IMG/VR virus record: IMGVR_UViG_3300046791_000499
Span: 79,094 to 143,093 of that record
Direction: 5' to 3' (one strand)
DNA from: a virus
DNA length: 64,000 bases
In this document: positions 1 to 8,370 of the stretch, one piece after another
Position numbering within the stretch: the first letter of the stretch is position 1
Layout: each line of letters starts with the position of its first letter
The notes under the pieces: generated by a model
The model's database searches: none
Told to the model about the DNA's origin: nothing
What the model saw: only the letters and a program-made list of their open reading frames with translations
Position numbers and translations under genes: made by a program

Positions 1-334
1 CCACCGCGGCGAACAGCGGCAGCACGACGGTGCTCCCCACGGCTGCCAGCTTCGGACCGATCCTCGGGGTCAGCAGCAGTTCGAGGCTTGAGCCCTCGGC
101 GACGCCGTTGGTGCCGGGAGCCGCCGAAATGAACTTCGAGTTGTAGTTGCCCGCGCCATCATCCCACGCGTCCTTCATGACGTTAGCGAAGGTGCGCAGG
201 AGGTCCGCTGCAGGGCCGTTCTCGACGTCGATGTTGGCGCTGGTCTCGGCCTTGTACTTGTTCTGCAGGTCGAGCAGGACCATGTCGTAGGTAGCCGGCA
301 GCCAGCCGGTTGTCGTGTCATAGCCGAAGGACAT
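1..334 (-). CDS. Baseplate J-like wedge protein, N-terminal part (cut by window edge)
   Basis: Only the first 111 codons are visible; the rest lies left of base 1. The N-terminus (W-L-P-A-T-Y-D, then an N-I-D-V-E-N-G-P stretch around residues 34-41, then a T-P-R-I-G segment leading into a hydrophobic beta strand) has the pattern of the gpJ/gp47 family. That family joins baseplate wedges to one another and to the tail hub in contractile tails. It is the last gene of the virion operon seen here, 3 bp after the gp25-like gene, the usual P2/Mu-type order. Family assignment is from the N-terminal pattern and position only. Confidence 0.75.
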   Translation of the reverse strand, partial: MSFGYDTTTGWLPATYDMVLLDLQNKYKAETSANIDVENGPAADLLRTFANVMKDAWDDGAGNYNSKFISAAPGTNGVAEGSSLELLLTPRIGPKLAAVGSTVVLPLFAAV

Positions 335-337
335 GAT

Positions 338-709
338 CTACGTTCCGATCTCGATTGATGTACCAGTGATCGTCCGAAAGGTCACTTTGATCGTGACCCT
401 TGGACCGTTCGCCGCTTCGTTGTCCACCGTCACGATGGGCCCCGCAACGACCGACTCGACTCGCGGATGAGCCAGTACGACGTCACGCACGAGCGCACCG
501 CGTTCCTCATCGCTCGTGTTGGGATCCAGGATCCGGTCGTAGTCCAAGCCCTCATCGGTGTTGAACACGTACTTGCCGAACGGCGTGGCCAGTTGCAGGT
601 AGACCTCGACCCGCGTGGCGTTGTCGTCGTCCGTCGTGTAGGCCAGCGGGCGGACGAGTTCACCAGCGTTGGCGCCGGTCGTGTACATGTCGAGCGTCAT
701 GCCGGCCAT
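338..709 (-). CDS. gp25-like / DUF2634-like baseplate wedge protein
   Basis: A 123-aa protein with the hallmarks of small gp25/gpW-type wedge proteins: a central 'PFGKYVFNTDEGLDYDRIL' strand-turn segment and an 'LVRDVVLAHPRVESV' helix near residues 72-86, followed by two beta strands. gp25-like proteins link the inner baseplate to the sheath. The ATG at 709 has a GGAG seven bases upstream; an alternative ATG at 700 would give an ATGA overlap with the preceding gene. It sits next to the gpJ-like gene, as expected for this family. Confidence 0.7.
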   Translation of the reverse strand: MAGMTLDMYTTGANAGELVRPLAYTTDDDNATRVEVYLQLATPFGKYVFNTDEGLDYDRILDPNTSDEERGALVRDVVLAHPRVESVVAGPIVTVDNEAANGPRVTIKVTFRTITGTSIEIGT

Positions 710-942
710 GGGTCATCTCCGATATCGGCCAAACACTGTGGTCGGCGATGGTGCGGGTGGCTGAAATACCGGTCCAACGCTGGCTTCGTGAGCGCAACAG
801 GCGGGCCAAGATTTGGAAGCACCTCGCCGTCGATGCCCATCAAGAGTTCATGTGCGTGCCCCTCGTGCGTGACCCAAGCACACGAAAACCGGCCGGTGGT
901 TCCGCGGCCAGCCAAATAGGCCATGAGTTGCGCTTCGTCCAT
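697..942 (-). CDS. Hypothetical small baseplate-region protein
   Basis: An 81-aa protein without a family I recognise. It starts at the ATG at 942, which overlaps the stop of the hub gene as TGATG, and it ends inside the start of the gp25-like gene, so it is translationally coupled on both sides. The middle carries a short 'FSCAWVTHEGHAHEL' stretch and the C-terminus is rich in His, Arg and Pro. Position between hub and wedge genes suggests a baseplate or chaperone role, which is inference. Confidence 0.55.
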   Translation of the reverse strand: MDEAQLMAYLAGRGTTGRFSCAWVTHEGHAHELLMGIDGEVLPNLGPPVALTKPALDRYFSHPHHRRPQCLADIGDDPWPA

Positions 943-1985
943 CAAAACACTCCCGGAATCGTCTGTAGTTCGTCGAGTTCGAGACGAGTCTCGCCGCCGC
1001 TATTCGTGTCCACCGTGGTCGTAGCGACCTCGATCCGGTAGTTCGCCGTGCGGGTGGGCGTGATCATCGTGACTGCTCGACCGGGCGCGGCGCCGGGCTG
1101 AGCCCATGTACGGACCGCCATCTTGAACGCATCGACGGCCTCGGGCTCGCCGAAGATGTTGCCCGCTGCTGACGAGAGTTCGATCGGCGGGAAGCCGGTG
1201 AGCACGCTCGTCGAGTCGAGGAACAGCAACTCGCCGTTCTGCACCGACCATCGAAGCTGCAGCGCGTCCATGATCTGCTGGACCTGTGGCCGCGCCGGAC
1301 CCGAGGCGTTGTAGCCACCGAGCAGTTTGAGATCGGCGGGCGGCAGGTTCTTGGCGATCATCGCAGCTTGAAGCTGTTGGAGAAGCCGAGCCCGATCCGC
1401 GGTCAGCCCACACGCGGCGATCAGATCCATGATGACGTCGACGACGTTGGTGCCGGGCTTGTAGCTCTTGCCCACGAAGGGCACGACGCCCGCGCCGGCA
1501 GATTGGATCGCCTCGCCGGCTCCGAGCAGGTGAGCCCCATCCTGTACCTCGATCGTCAGGACTTGGTCCCGGCCATCGGGGGCGTAGCGCATCTTGCTCG
1601 ACTGCCCGATGAACCCCACCGACAAGGCCGCGAGCATGTTGGGCGCTTCGCTGTCCGTGAATCCCCACGACAGTTCGACCGAGCCGAGTCCGTAGATCTC
1701 GCTGATCATTTCGATCGTCGCCCCCGACTTCCCAAGCTCGAACAGTTGCGCTCGCTCGGTCGCAGTCCAGTCGGTTCGCGAGCGCACCACCCCGATGATC
1801 AAAGCCGCGGTGAGAGGCGCGGGGTTGTAGAACTGGATCTGCGCGGTGTTGGGCTCAGATCGCAGCGACCTCGTGACGGTGAAGCGGATGCGCGGCTGGA
1901 CGCCAAGCGGGTCGGGGTTCAACGAATCGAAGTACCCCGCGGCGTTCGTGATCCGCAACCGTGCAACGCAGATCGGCGAGCCCAT
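942..1985 (-). CDS. Baseplate hub protein (gpD/gp44/XkdQ-like)
   Basis: 347 aa. The N-terminal 'RFTVTRSLRSEPNTAQIQFYN' type strand pair (residues about 33-52) is typical of phage hub proteins, which form the threefold tail-tip ring around the spike. The rest is mixed alpha/beta, as in Mu gp44 and P2 gpD. It lies between the plug-like protein and the gp25-like wedge gene, where a hub is expected in Pam3/Mu-like tails. The start is an ATG 3 bp after the upstream stop. The family is inferred from the N-terminal pattern plus synteny. Confidence 0.65.
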   Translation of the reverse strand: MGSPICVARLRITNAAGYFDSLNPDPLGVQPRIRFTVTRSLRSEPNTAQIQFYNPAPLTAALIIGVVRSRTDWTATERAQLFELGKSGATIEMISEIYGLGSVELSWGFTDSEAPNMLAALSVGFIGQSSKMRYAPDGRDQVLTIEVQDGAHLLGAGEAIQSAGAGVVPFVGKSYKPGTNVVDVIMDLIAACGLTADRARLLQQLQAAMIAKNLPPADLKLLGGYNASGPARPQVQQIMDALQLRWSVQNGELLFLDSTSVLTGFPPIELSSAAGNIFGEPEAVDAFKMAVRTWAQPGAAPGRAVTMITPTRTANYRIEVATTTVDTNSGGETRLELDELQTIPGVF

Positions 1986-1988
1986 GGG

Positions 1989-2339
1989 TCAAGTCCCCAC
2001 GTCCGCTGCGGGGATGTAGACGAGCCGCACGCCAGATTCGCGCTTCAAGTCGTCGCGCCCGGGGTCAAGCTGGTTGCGGGTCGTGTCCCACACGCGGAGC
2101 TTTCCCGCGCCGTTGCCTGGGTACGCGCTGGTGTTGAGCGACTCCAGAACGTCCTCGCCGTGCCGAAGCACGAGACCAGCTCGGAGCAGGACCCGGTCGG
2201 CGTCGTAGATCGAGAGCGTCCAGAACTGCTCACCCTCGACCCAGAAAACCTCGAGCACGTAGAAGCGCCCGTCGAGTCGGGTCCGAACACGCGAACCGCC
2301 GCGGTCTCCGATGGCAAGATTGACGAACTGCTTGGCCAT
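1989..2339 (-). CDS. Baseplate plug protein (DUF6983 / Pam3 gp18-like)
   Basis: 116 aa, all beta, with the pattern of the small cyanophage Pam3 gp18-type plug: 'LDGRFYVLEVFWVEG' then 'WTLSIYDADRVLLRAGLVL' (residues about 22-58). These proteins seal the tail tip beneath the hub. Its place between a Dit-like protein and the hub gene matches contractile phages of this family. It starts at an ATG 3 bp downstream of the previous stop. Odd feature: a longer C-terminus than the minimal domain. Confidence 0.7.
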   Translation of the reverse strand: MAKQFVNLAIGDRGGSRVRTRLDGRFYVLEVFWVEGEQFWTLSIYDADRVLLRAGLVLRHGEDVLESLNTSAYPGNGAGKLRVWDTTRNQLDPGRDDLKRESGVRLVYIPAADVGT

Positions 2340-2342
2340 GGG

Positions 2343-2930
2343 TCACCCGGGGATCGTCGCGGCGAGGTCGGCGGGTACGGTTTCGGTGCTCTGCTGTCCG
2401 GCGTCAACGATGCCATCAACGCTGTCCGTGATACCTGGGTCCGTTGCCGAGGGCACGGTCGTGAACGAGGTAGAGAAGCGCGAGACCTCCTTGAGCGTGA
2501 TCACGCCGCGCCACGCCTGGACCGTGAAGCCGCCGTTCAATTCGACGGTCTTGCCATCTTCAATGTTGGAGATGACCCACACGCGAGCCCCCGTGGGTGC
2601 ACGCCAGAGCTTCTTGCCGTCAAAGAAGGTGACCTCGGTGCCGAGTTCTTGCAGTAGATACAGTTGCTTGAGGATGACGTCGACGTGGCCTGGCGCGGGC
2701 TCCCACAGCCCGACGATCCCCGAGCCCGCGATCGGCTCCGCGTCGCTCAGCACGACCGTGACCTGGATCTGATACGGCACGCGCTGCCGATGGTTGGCGA
2801 TCGGGGCTCCGCGCTCGAGCGCCGTGTTCGTCATGTCGAAGTCGCGAGGCGCTCGAATGTCCTCGATCACGTCGATGTGAACGACACCAATGCGTCCAGG
2901 GAGCCCGGTGCTGGCGTAAGCAAACGGCAT
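2343..2930 (-). CDS. Dit-like / baseplate initiator tail protein
   Basis: 195 aa. An N-terminal block with 'HIDVIEDIRAPRDFDMTN' is followed by 'RVPYQIQVTVVLSD' and a later 'TVELNGGFTVQAWRG' strand, resembling Dit-like N-terminal domains that form the ring between tail tube and hub. The last 50 residues are Thr/Ser/Asp-rich and look unstructured. It sits between the spike gene and the plug gene. The assignment rests on strand pattern and gene order, so 'baseplate ring protein' is the safer description. Confidence 0.55.
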   Translation of the reverse strand: MPFAYASTGLPGRIGVVHIDVIEDIRAPRDFDMTNTALERGAPIANHRQRVPYQIQVTVVLSDAEPIAGSGIVGLWEPAPGHVDVILKQLYLLQELGTEVTFFDGKKLWRAPTGARVWVISNIEDGKTVELNGGFTVQAWRGVITLKEVSRFSTSFTTVPSATDPGITDSVDGIVDAGQQSTETVPADLAATIPG

Positions 2931-2933
2931 GGC

Positions 2934-3722
2934 CTACTCGCCCTTCGCTTTCAGAGTCTCAGGCGAATTCAGACCGATCGCGGTGTTCCATGCGGTCTGC
3001 GCTGTGGTGGCGCCCGTAAAGGCTGGTCCGGCGCCAGCGGCCACGAGAGCGTTGAGCATCGATGTCATCGCCGAACTCAACGCAGCCCAGTTGGTGAGCG
3101 ACAGCGCAGCCGGACCGCCTATGGTCACCGATTGCCCCGTGGGAACATCGATCGCAACCGAGCCCGAGGCGCTCAGCGTTATGGTGGCCGAGACCACCCC
3201 AGCCTTGGTGAGCGTCAGGACCCCGTCCGGTCCCACTCGAAGCGCATCCCCGACCGGGCCTTGGAGCACCCAGTCTTCGTCTTCGTCGGTGACCGAGGCC
3301 GGTGGTTGCGGCGTCGGCGGGGTAATTCGGAAGGGCAGCACCACCGCGTCGGAGAGATCATGGTGCCGCTGGTCGAGCGAGTGCGCCTGGCCGACGAGTT
3401 TGGTCTGCCTCCATCGCTCGGAGTTGCGATCCGAGCAGACGGCGAGGCACTCGTCGCCGGCCGTCATCGGCCAACGCATGGAGAATCCTCCACCGCCTGG
3501 GAAGGCGACTGGGGCGCTCGGAGCCTGTCCATCGCCTTTCTCTTCGCCGCCGCGCCGCGAGCCGATGCCAGCATCAAAGTCGACGTCCATCTCGCCGAGG
3601 GCCTGTCGCGCGATCGCTGCGATCTTGCCGAGCACGACGGTCCGCGCGTTGCGGATCTTCTCGTCGATGACGACGGCGATCGCCTCGATCAGCACGCCCG
3701 CGTCACCAGTCTTGGCCGTCAT
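2934..3722 (-). CDS. Gp138/gp5-like central spike protein
   Basis: 262 aa. Residues about 80-135 contain 'DECLAVCSDRNSERW' followed by 'HSLDQRHHDLSDAVVLP', the hallmark of the Gp138 N-terminal OB-fold domain of membrane-piercing spikes. The C-terminal part is beta-rich ('ITLSASGSVAIDVPTGQ...') as in spike beta-helices. The N-terminal 40 residues are helical. It would form the trimeric needle under the hub. Its start overlaps the stop of the tape-measure gene by 4 bp (ATGA). No lysozyme domain is visible. Confidence 0.72.
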   Translation of the reverse strand: MTAKTGDAGVLIEAIAVVIDEKIRNARTVVLGKIAAIARQALGEMDVDFDAGIGSRRGGEEKGDGQAPSAPVAFPGGGGFSMRWPMTAGDECLAVCSDRNSERWRQTKLVGQAHSLDQRHHDLSDAVVLPFRITPPTPQPPASVTDEDEDWVLQGPVGDALRVGPDGVLTLTKAGVVSATITLSASGSVAIDVPTGQSVTIGGPAALSLTNWAALSSAMTSMLNALVAAGAGPAFTGATTAQTAWNTAIGLNSPETLKAKGE

Positions 3723-6523
3723 TGGACCCCCGGGATCGTCCGCCCACCGCCGTGCGCAGCGAGCAGCCTCTTGCCCTGCAGCTCGAACATCGCAGCCACG
3801 AGCGCGGGCAAGTCTTCCAACTTGGCGAGCATCGCGTCCCGAGCCTGATTCGCGGCATCCTGCATCGCATCGTTCTCCTCGACCGAACCCGCACCGTGGA
3901 TGGTGATCGTGAGGTTCTCGATCAGTTTGATGATCGGGGCGATTGTGATCAAGAGCGTTTGCGGTGGCGGCCTGCCTTCGAGCACCGAGCCTGGACCGCG
4001 AAGCCCGAGCATGTCGAGGATGTTCTTGGACGCCCCGTCGAAGATCCGGCCGGCCTGGCGAAAGCGCTCCTCGAGTTCCTTGGCCCGCGTGCGACCGGCC
4101 TCGCGTGCGAGCGCGACGGCTTGATCTGGATCGGTGCCGCCAGCGATCAGGCGTTCGAGTTCACGCTGAGCGAACTCCTCGGCCTGTTTCTCGGCCGCCT
4201 TTTTCACGTCCTCCTCGAATTGGAAGAACGTGTCGCCCTTCCCCTTCTTTCCCTTCTTCCCCTTGGCTGCGCCCTTGACCTTGCCGATCTGGCCAACGGC
4301 TGCCTCGGCCGCGGCGTCGGCTGAACCAGTCGAGGCAAAGGTGGCGGTCGCGGTCTCGAACGCTTTCTGGCGCGTCGCTCGATTGCCCTCCAACACGGCC
4401 GCTCGCGCAGCTCGGCCAGCAGCGTCAGCATCCCCGCCGCGCTTTTTGGCCTCGGCTCGGGCTGTCTTCTCAGCTGAGTCCGCTCGGACCCGCTCCGCCT
4501 TCGCCACAGCGTCGTATACCTGGCGGCCCTCGGCGGTGAACAACTTGGAGGCTCCCTGCTCGGCCTGCTCGGCTGTGCCCTTCGAGAGCTGATTGAGCCG
4601 GAAATTGGCCTCATTCACGTCAGTCTCGGCGAGAAGACCCGCGCCCAGCCCTCCAACCGCACCCTGCACACGAGCCTTTGTCGCCTTCTCGCGTTCCTGT
4701 TTCTGCTTGTCGTACGCCTGGTTGCGCTCAAACCTCGCTCGCTCCATCGCGTCGATGTTGGCGTTGGTCTGCCGGATCGATGCTTCGAGCGCCTTGATCT
4801 CCCGCTCGCTCTCCGAGATCGAATCGTTCAAACCCGTGATGTCGGCTACGGCACTTGCGGCCATGTTGCCGAGCGCGAGACCAACAGCACCAGCCGCCAC
4901 GACCAGGCCAGCCGGCCCCATCATCGCCGTGGACATGCCGACGATCAGGAGCGTGGCGTTGATGAGAGCGTTCTCCATCCCGCCCGAGATCTCGATGAAG
5001 CTCTGGATCGCATCGATGATCATGCCGACCGCCTCGGCCCCACCAACCACCGCATCGTAGAAGGCGTCTAGCGCCCCGCCGACATCCTCTGGCGAGACCG
5101 ATCCGATGAACTCGCGGACCGCTTCGATGGCCGTGACGAGTGCATCCGACAGCACTTGCGCAAAGCCGCCGCTCTCGGAGAACCGGCCATTCAGATCTGT
5201 GATCAGGCCCTTGAAGGCATCGAGCGCGCCGGCCTGTGAGACCTGGTCGAAGAACTGCGCGATGCCGTCCTTCAAGTTCGAGATCATGCCGGCAGCGGTC
5301 TCGGTTTGGTTCGCCATCGAGCCGGCGAACTCGGTCTCGCCAAGGCCCTTCAAATAGGCGCTGATCTCGTCAGAGCTTTTGCCGACCGTGGTGGTCAGGC
5401 CCTTGAACGTGAAGGCGACCTTGTCTCCTTGGGTCGACGCCTTGATCCCGAATTCTTTGAGCCGCTCGAACTCGCCGGTACTGGCGTCGGCGACAGCCTC
5501 GACGAACTCGATGATCGGCTTGCCCTGCGCCGCGGCGATGTTACCGAACGCGGTGAGCGATTCGGTCGACGCATCCAGGCCGATGTTTTTGAGCCGGATA
5601 TAGGCGGTGGTGACCTCCTCAAGCTCGAATGGTGTGGTCTTGGCGAACTGCTGGATCAGACCGAACGCCGCGCTCGCACCCTCGGCCGAGCCCTCGACGG
5701 TCTTGAGTCGCGACCGGAGCGACTCGAAGTTGACTCCGGTCGAGAGCACGGCGGTGCCCAGGGCCGCGACCCCGATCGCACCAATGGAGGCGACGCGACC
5801 AACCGTTGCCGCGATCCCGCCGATGTCGCTCGCGGTGCTGCGCAGGATCTCTCGGCGACGATCCCGAGTCGATGCCTCATCGTTCAGATCGTCGAGCCGA
5901 CGACGCTTGCGGTCCAGGAACAGCCGCGCGTCATCGTCGATCATCTTGTGATGCGACCGCTGACGATCCGAGGCGACCTGTTCGGAGTGCTTCCGGTTGT
6001 CCTCCGTTGCCCGCTCTCGGCTGACCCGTAGCTTGTCGAGCGCTCGCCCTTCCGAGGCCGCGATCCTCTGCGACGCTTTCTCCTCTGCCGCCGCCGCTCG
6101 CTCGGATGCTCGGATGCGTGCGGCGATCTGCTTGTCCGACGCTGCGATAATCCGCTCGGACGCGCGCTCGTGGGCGGCGGCCTGCTTCGCGGCGAGAGAG
6201 TCCTCCTTGTCGGCGGCCTTCTCAGCGCTCGAGACCGCTTTCAAGAAGTCGGTCTCAGCCCGAACCGCAGCCTTCGCCCGGGTCGCCGCGGCTTTCTCGG
6301 CTGCCTTCGCAGCGCGCTCGGTCTCCTTGGCGAGCTGCCGTTCGGCGACCGCAGCCTTGGCCGCCGTGCGCTCTGACTCACCGAGTGAGCGGTCGAGATC
6401 GTCGGTTGCTCCGGCCGCTCGCTTCGATGTCCTGCTGAGCTTCTCCGCGTCGGCGTCGGCCTCCTTGAAGCCCTCGCCGTTGTACTTGGTGACGATGGAG
6501 ATGATGAAGCGGCGCAGTTCCAT
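3719..6523 (-). CDS. Tail tape measure protein
   Basis: 934 aa, the longest tail protein here. The N-terminus 'VTKYNGEGFKEADADAEKL' is followed by about 190 residues of Ala/Arg/Glu-rich coiled coil (about 30-220), then the conserved 'FAKTTPFELEEVTTAYIRL' region (about 295) typical of phage tape measures, then two hydrophobic stretches (about 235-262 and 520-560) that could cross the host membrane on ejection. Coiled-coil length sets tail length; at 0.15 nm per residue the tail would be very roughly 140 nm. It follows the two chaperone genes, the standard order. Confidence 0.9.
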   Translation of the reverse strand: MELRRFIISIVTKYNGEGFKEADADAEKLSRTSKRAAGATDDLDRSLGESERTAAKAAVAERQLAKETERAAKAAEKAAATRAKAAVRAETDFLKAVSSAEKAADKEDSLAAKQAAAHERASERIIAASDKQIAARIRASERAAAAEEKASQRIAASEGRALDKLRVSRERATEDNRKHSEQVASDRQRSHHKMIDDDARLFLDRKRRRLDDLNDEASTRDRRREILRSTASDIGGIAATVGRVASIGAIGVAALGTAVLSTGVNFESLRSRLKTVEGSAEGASAAFGLIQQFAKTTPFELEEVTTAYIRLKNIGLDASTESLTAFGNIAAAQGKPIIEFVEAVADASTGEFERLKEFGIKASTQGDKVAFTFKGLTTTVGKSSDEISAYLKGLGETEFAGSMANQTETAAGMISNLKDGIAQFFDQVSQAGALDAFKGLITDLNGRFSESGGFAQVLSDALVTAIEAVREFIGSVSPEDVGGALDAFYDAVVGGAEAVGMIIDAIQSFIEISGGMENALINATLLIVGMSTAMMGPAGLVVAAGAVGLALGNMAASAVADITGLNDSISESEREIKALEASIRQTNANIDAMERARFERNQAYDKQKQEREKATKARVQGAVGGLGAGLLAETDVNEANFRLNQLSKGTAEQAEQGASKLFTAEGRQVYDAVAKAERVRADSAEKTARAEAKKRGGDADAAGRAARAAVLEGNRATRQKAFETATATFASTGSADAAAEAAVGQIGKVKGAAKGKKGKKGKGDTFFQFEEDVKKAAEKQAEEFAQRELERLIAGGTDPDQAVALAREAGRTRAKELEERFRQAGRIFDGASKNILDMLGLRGPGSVLEGRPPPQTLLITIAPIIKLIENLTITIHGAGSVEENDAMQDAANQARDAMLAKLEDLPALVAAMFELQGKRLLAAHGGGRTIPGVQ

Positions 6524-6535
6524 GGCTCGTCTCCA

Positions 6536-7258
6536 TCACTTCTTCGCCGTCGACGTTGCATCCATCGCCCGGCGCTCGACCTCGGCAGCGTGAGCCGCGA
6601 TATCGACCTGGTCCATGAGCGCGACCGGGGTCCAGTCGGTGAGCACTTCATGGCTGCTGGCGACGTAGCCCATCTTGGCGAGGTTGGCCGCCCACTGCAC
6701 CGCGGTCGCTACCCCGGGAACCGGCACGCCGTAGTCTTTGGACTTGGGGCTGCGCAGCGAGTACGGCTTGCGGATCCACAGCGGTTGGAAGGTCTGCTCG
6801 ATCTGAAACGCCAAGACCTGCCAGCGGCCGAACGGGCCAAGCCCTGCCTGCGCCCACGTCGTCCAATCCTCGACCAGCACGTCGTCGACCTTGAGCCGGT
6901 CAAACACCATGCGCTCGAACACCTGCGCAAGCCAACGGCCTTCCAGGTTCGCACTCACGGCGCAGGCGGTCAGCATTTCGACCGTGCGGCGGACACCATC
7001 GGCTGCGATGTCGAGCCCTTGCTCGCGGTCGCGAACGGCGTCACCGATCGTGCCCGTGAACCCGTGGTCGGCCAGCACACCGCTCCACAGCGAGCCGACG
7101 ACGTTGCCTCGGGCAGCGAGCAGCATGACGAGCGGCTCACCGAACCGATCGATCAACTCGGGCTCGAGTTCAAACGCGGTGATCGGGTCGAGAACCTGTA
7201 GCCGGCAGCGTCGGCCGGTCACAGTGAGACGGCCCCACGGCTGCCGGTAGTAGGTCAC
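6536..7258 (-). CDS. Second tail assembly chaperone-type protein
   Basis: 240 aa from a GTG at 7258 that overlaps the upstream stop as GTGA; the frame stays open further upstream but that part has no coding character. It contains an N-terminal beta block ('LQVLDPITAFELEPELIDRF'), a helical middle with an Arg/Asp-rich core and a C-terminal helix. It lies between the first chaperone and the tape measure, where lambda makes gpGT by frameshifting. Here the second protein has its own start codon instead. Function is inferred from position. Confidence 0.6.
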   Translation of the reverse strand: MTYYRQPWGRLTVTGRRCRLQVLDPITAFELEPELIDRFGEPLVMLLAARGNVVGSLWSGVLADHGFTGTIGDAVRDREQGLDIAADGVRRTVEMLTACAVSANLEGRWLAQVFERMVFDRLKVDDVLVEDWTTWAQAGLGPFGRWQVLAFQIEQTFQPLWIRKPYSLRSPKSKDYGVPVPGVATAVQWAANLAKMGYVASSHEVLTDWTPVALMDQVDIAAHAAEVERRAMDATSTAKK

Positions 7259-7872
7259 CCGGATGCAGCCTCGCTTGGGGGCACGGCAGTCGGGGGATCG
7301 ACAGGCTTGGAGGTCGCGGCGACTGGGCGCGCGAAGCTGATCTCGTCGGCGTAGTTGAACCGCAACGACTCCGCGAGCAGGCGCCACTTGGTGGCCGGCG
7401 ACGAGCCCACGAGCACCGCGCCGAGCACCTTGTAGTCGGTGATCCTGATCTCGCCCCTACCGGTCTGGACCAGGGTCTTGTTGAACACGGCCAACTGCAT
7501 GAGGCGATGCAGGTCCTTGGGCTCGAGCCGGGCGAGCAGGACCGGGAACGCCTCGCCGAGAAGGCTGCCGGCCACGTCGGGGAGAACCTCGAGCAGCCGA
7601 GCCCACGCCCTGGCGATGCGACCGTCGGACGTGTCGAGGTCCCCGAGGTTGGCCAGGTCGAAGTCAGCCCCGGAGCCCGTGGTCTCGGCCAGGAACAGCG
7701 CGACCTCTTTGGCGAGCGCGTCGACGACGATGCCGACGCCTACGGCTGCCGCGGGACCGAGCACCCGAAGCAAGATGCACTCGATCTCGAACTGCTCTTC
7801 GGGACCCGTACGCGTGATGATCCACGTACGGTCGTCGAAGCTGAGCGTCTTCTTGGGGTCGATGCGATCCAT
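7255..7872 (-). CDS. Tail assembly chaperone (gpG-type)
   Basis: 205 aa, mostly helical and acidic, with a Pro/Ser/Ala-rich C-terminal tail. The start 'MDRIDPKKTLSFDDRTWIIT' and the helical 'VLLARLEPKDLHRLMQLAVF' segment fit the chaperones encoded between tail tube and tape measure that coat the tape measure during assembly. It overlaps the next gene by 4 bp (GTGA), giving translational coupling rather than programmed frameshifting. It begins 12 bp after the tail tube stop. Confidence 0.62.
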   Translation of the reverse strand: MDRIDPKKTLSFDDRTWIITRTGPEEQFEIECILLRVLGPAAAVGVGIVVDALAKEVALFLAETTGSGADFDLANLGDLDTSDGRIARAWARLLEVLPDVAGSLLGEAFPVLLARLEPKDLHRLMQLAVFNKTLVQTGRGEIRITDYKVLGAVLVGSSPATKWRLLAESLRFNYADEISFARPVAATSKPVDPPTAVPPSEAASG

Positions 7873-7884
7873 GGATTACCTCGA

Positions 7885-8358
7885 TCACGGCATCAACGAG
7901 ATGATCTCTTCTTGGGTCAACTGCGGCGGGTTCACCCACTTGCCGACCTGAGCGATCTGGAACACCCCGATCAGCGGCCAACTGACGACCTCGACGGTAT
8001 CGGCGTTGAAGTTTCGCGTCGGCTGGGCCTCGATCGAGACCGAGCCGGAGACGAACTTCGTGGTCTCGTAGGTCAGCGAGACCCCGAGGATCTTTCCGAA
8101 CTGCCGGATCGCCTTGACCGCCGCGAAGATGAACGAGTCGTCCTCGCTCATCGGCATGACGTTGACCGTGAACCGATAGGCGTTGGACCCGTTGATGATG
8201 TGCGCCGCCGTATTGTGAAGGCCGCCAATGAGCGCCGACTCTGGAGACATCTTCTCCAGGATGGCGATCGTCCCGACATCGGGCAGCGCCGTGATGCGCT
8301 TGCCGCTGATGTTCAGGAACAGATTCGATTGTTGGATGATGACGGTCTCGTTGGACAT
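7885..8358 (-). CDS. Tail tube protein (DUF3277-like)
   Basis: 157 aa with the expected size and beta pattern of myophage inner-tube proteins: 'NLFLNISGKRITALPD' near the N-terminus, 'NAYRFTVNVMPMSEDD' at about 60-75 and a C-terminal strand ending 'VGKWVNPP'. It lies directly downstream of the sheath gene, 12 bp apart, and upstream of the chaperones, which is the canonical order. It would polymerise into the DNA channel inside the sheath. Confidence 0.78.
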   Translation of the reverse strand: MSNETVIIQQSNLFLNISGKRITALPDVGTIAILEKMSPESALIGGLHNTAAHIINGSNAYRFTVNVMPMSEDDSFIFAAVKAIRQFGKILGVSLTYETTKFVSGSVSIEAQPTRNFNADTVEVVSWPLIGVFQIAQVGKWVNPPQLTQEEIISLMP

Positions 8359-8370
8359 GGCTCAGACCTC

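Noticed and set aside
7250-7262. Programmed frameshift between the two tail chaperone genes
   Set aside because: No slippery heptamer seen, and the second gene has its own GTG start overlapping the stop.
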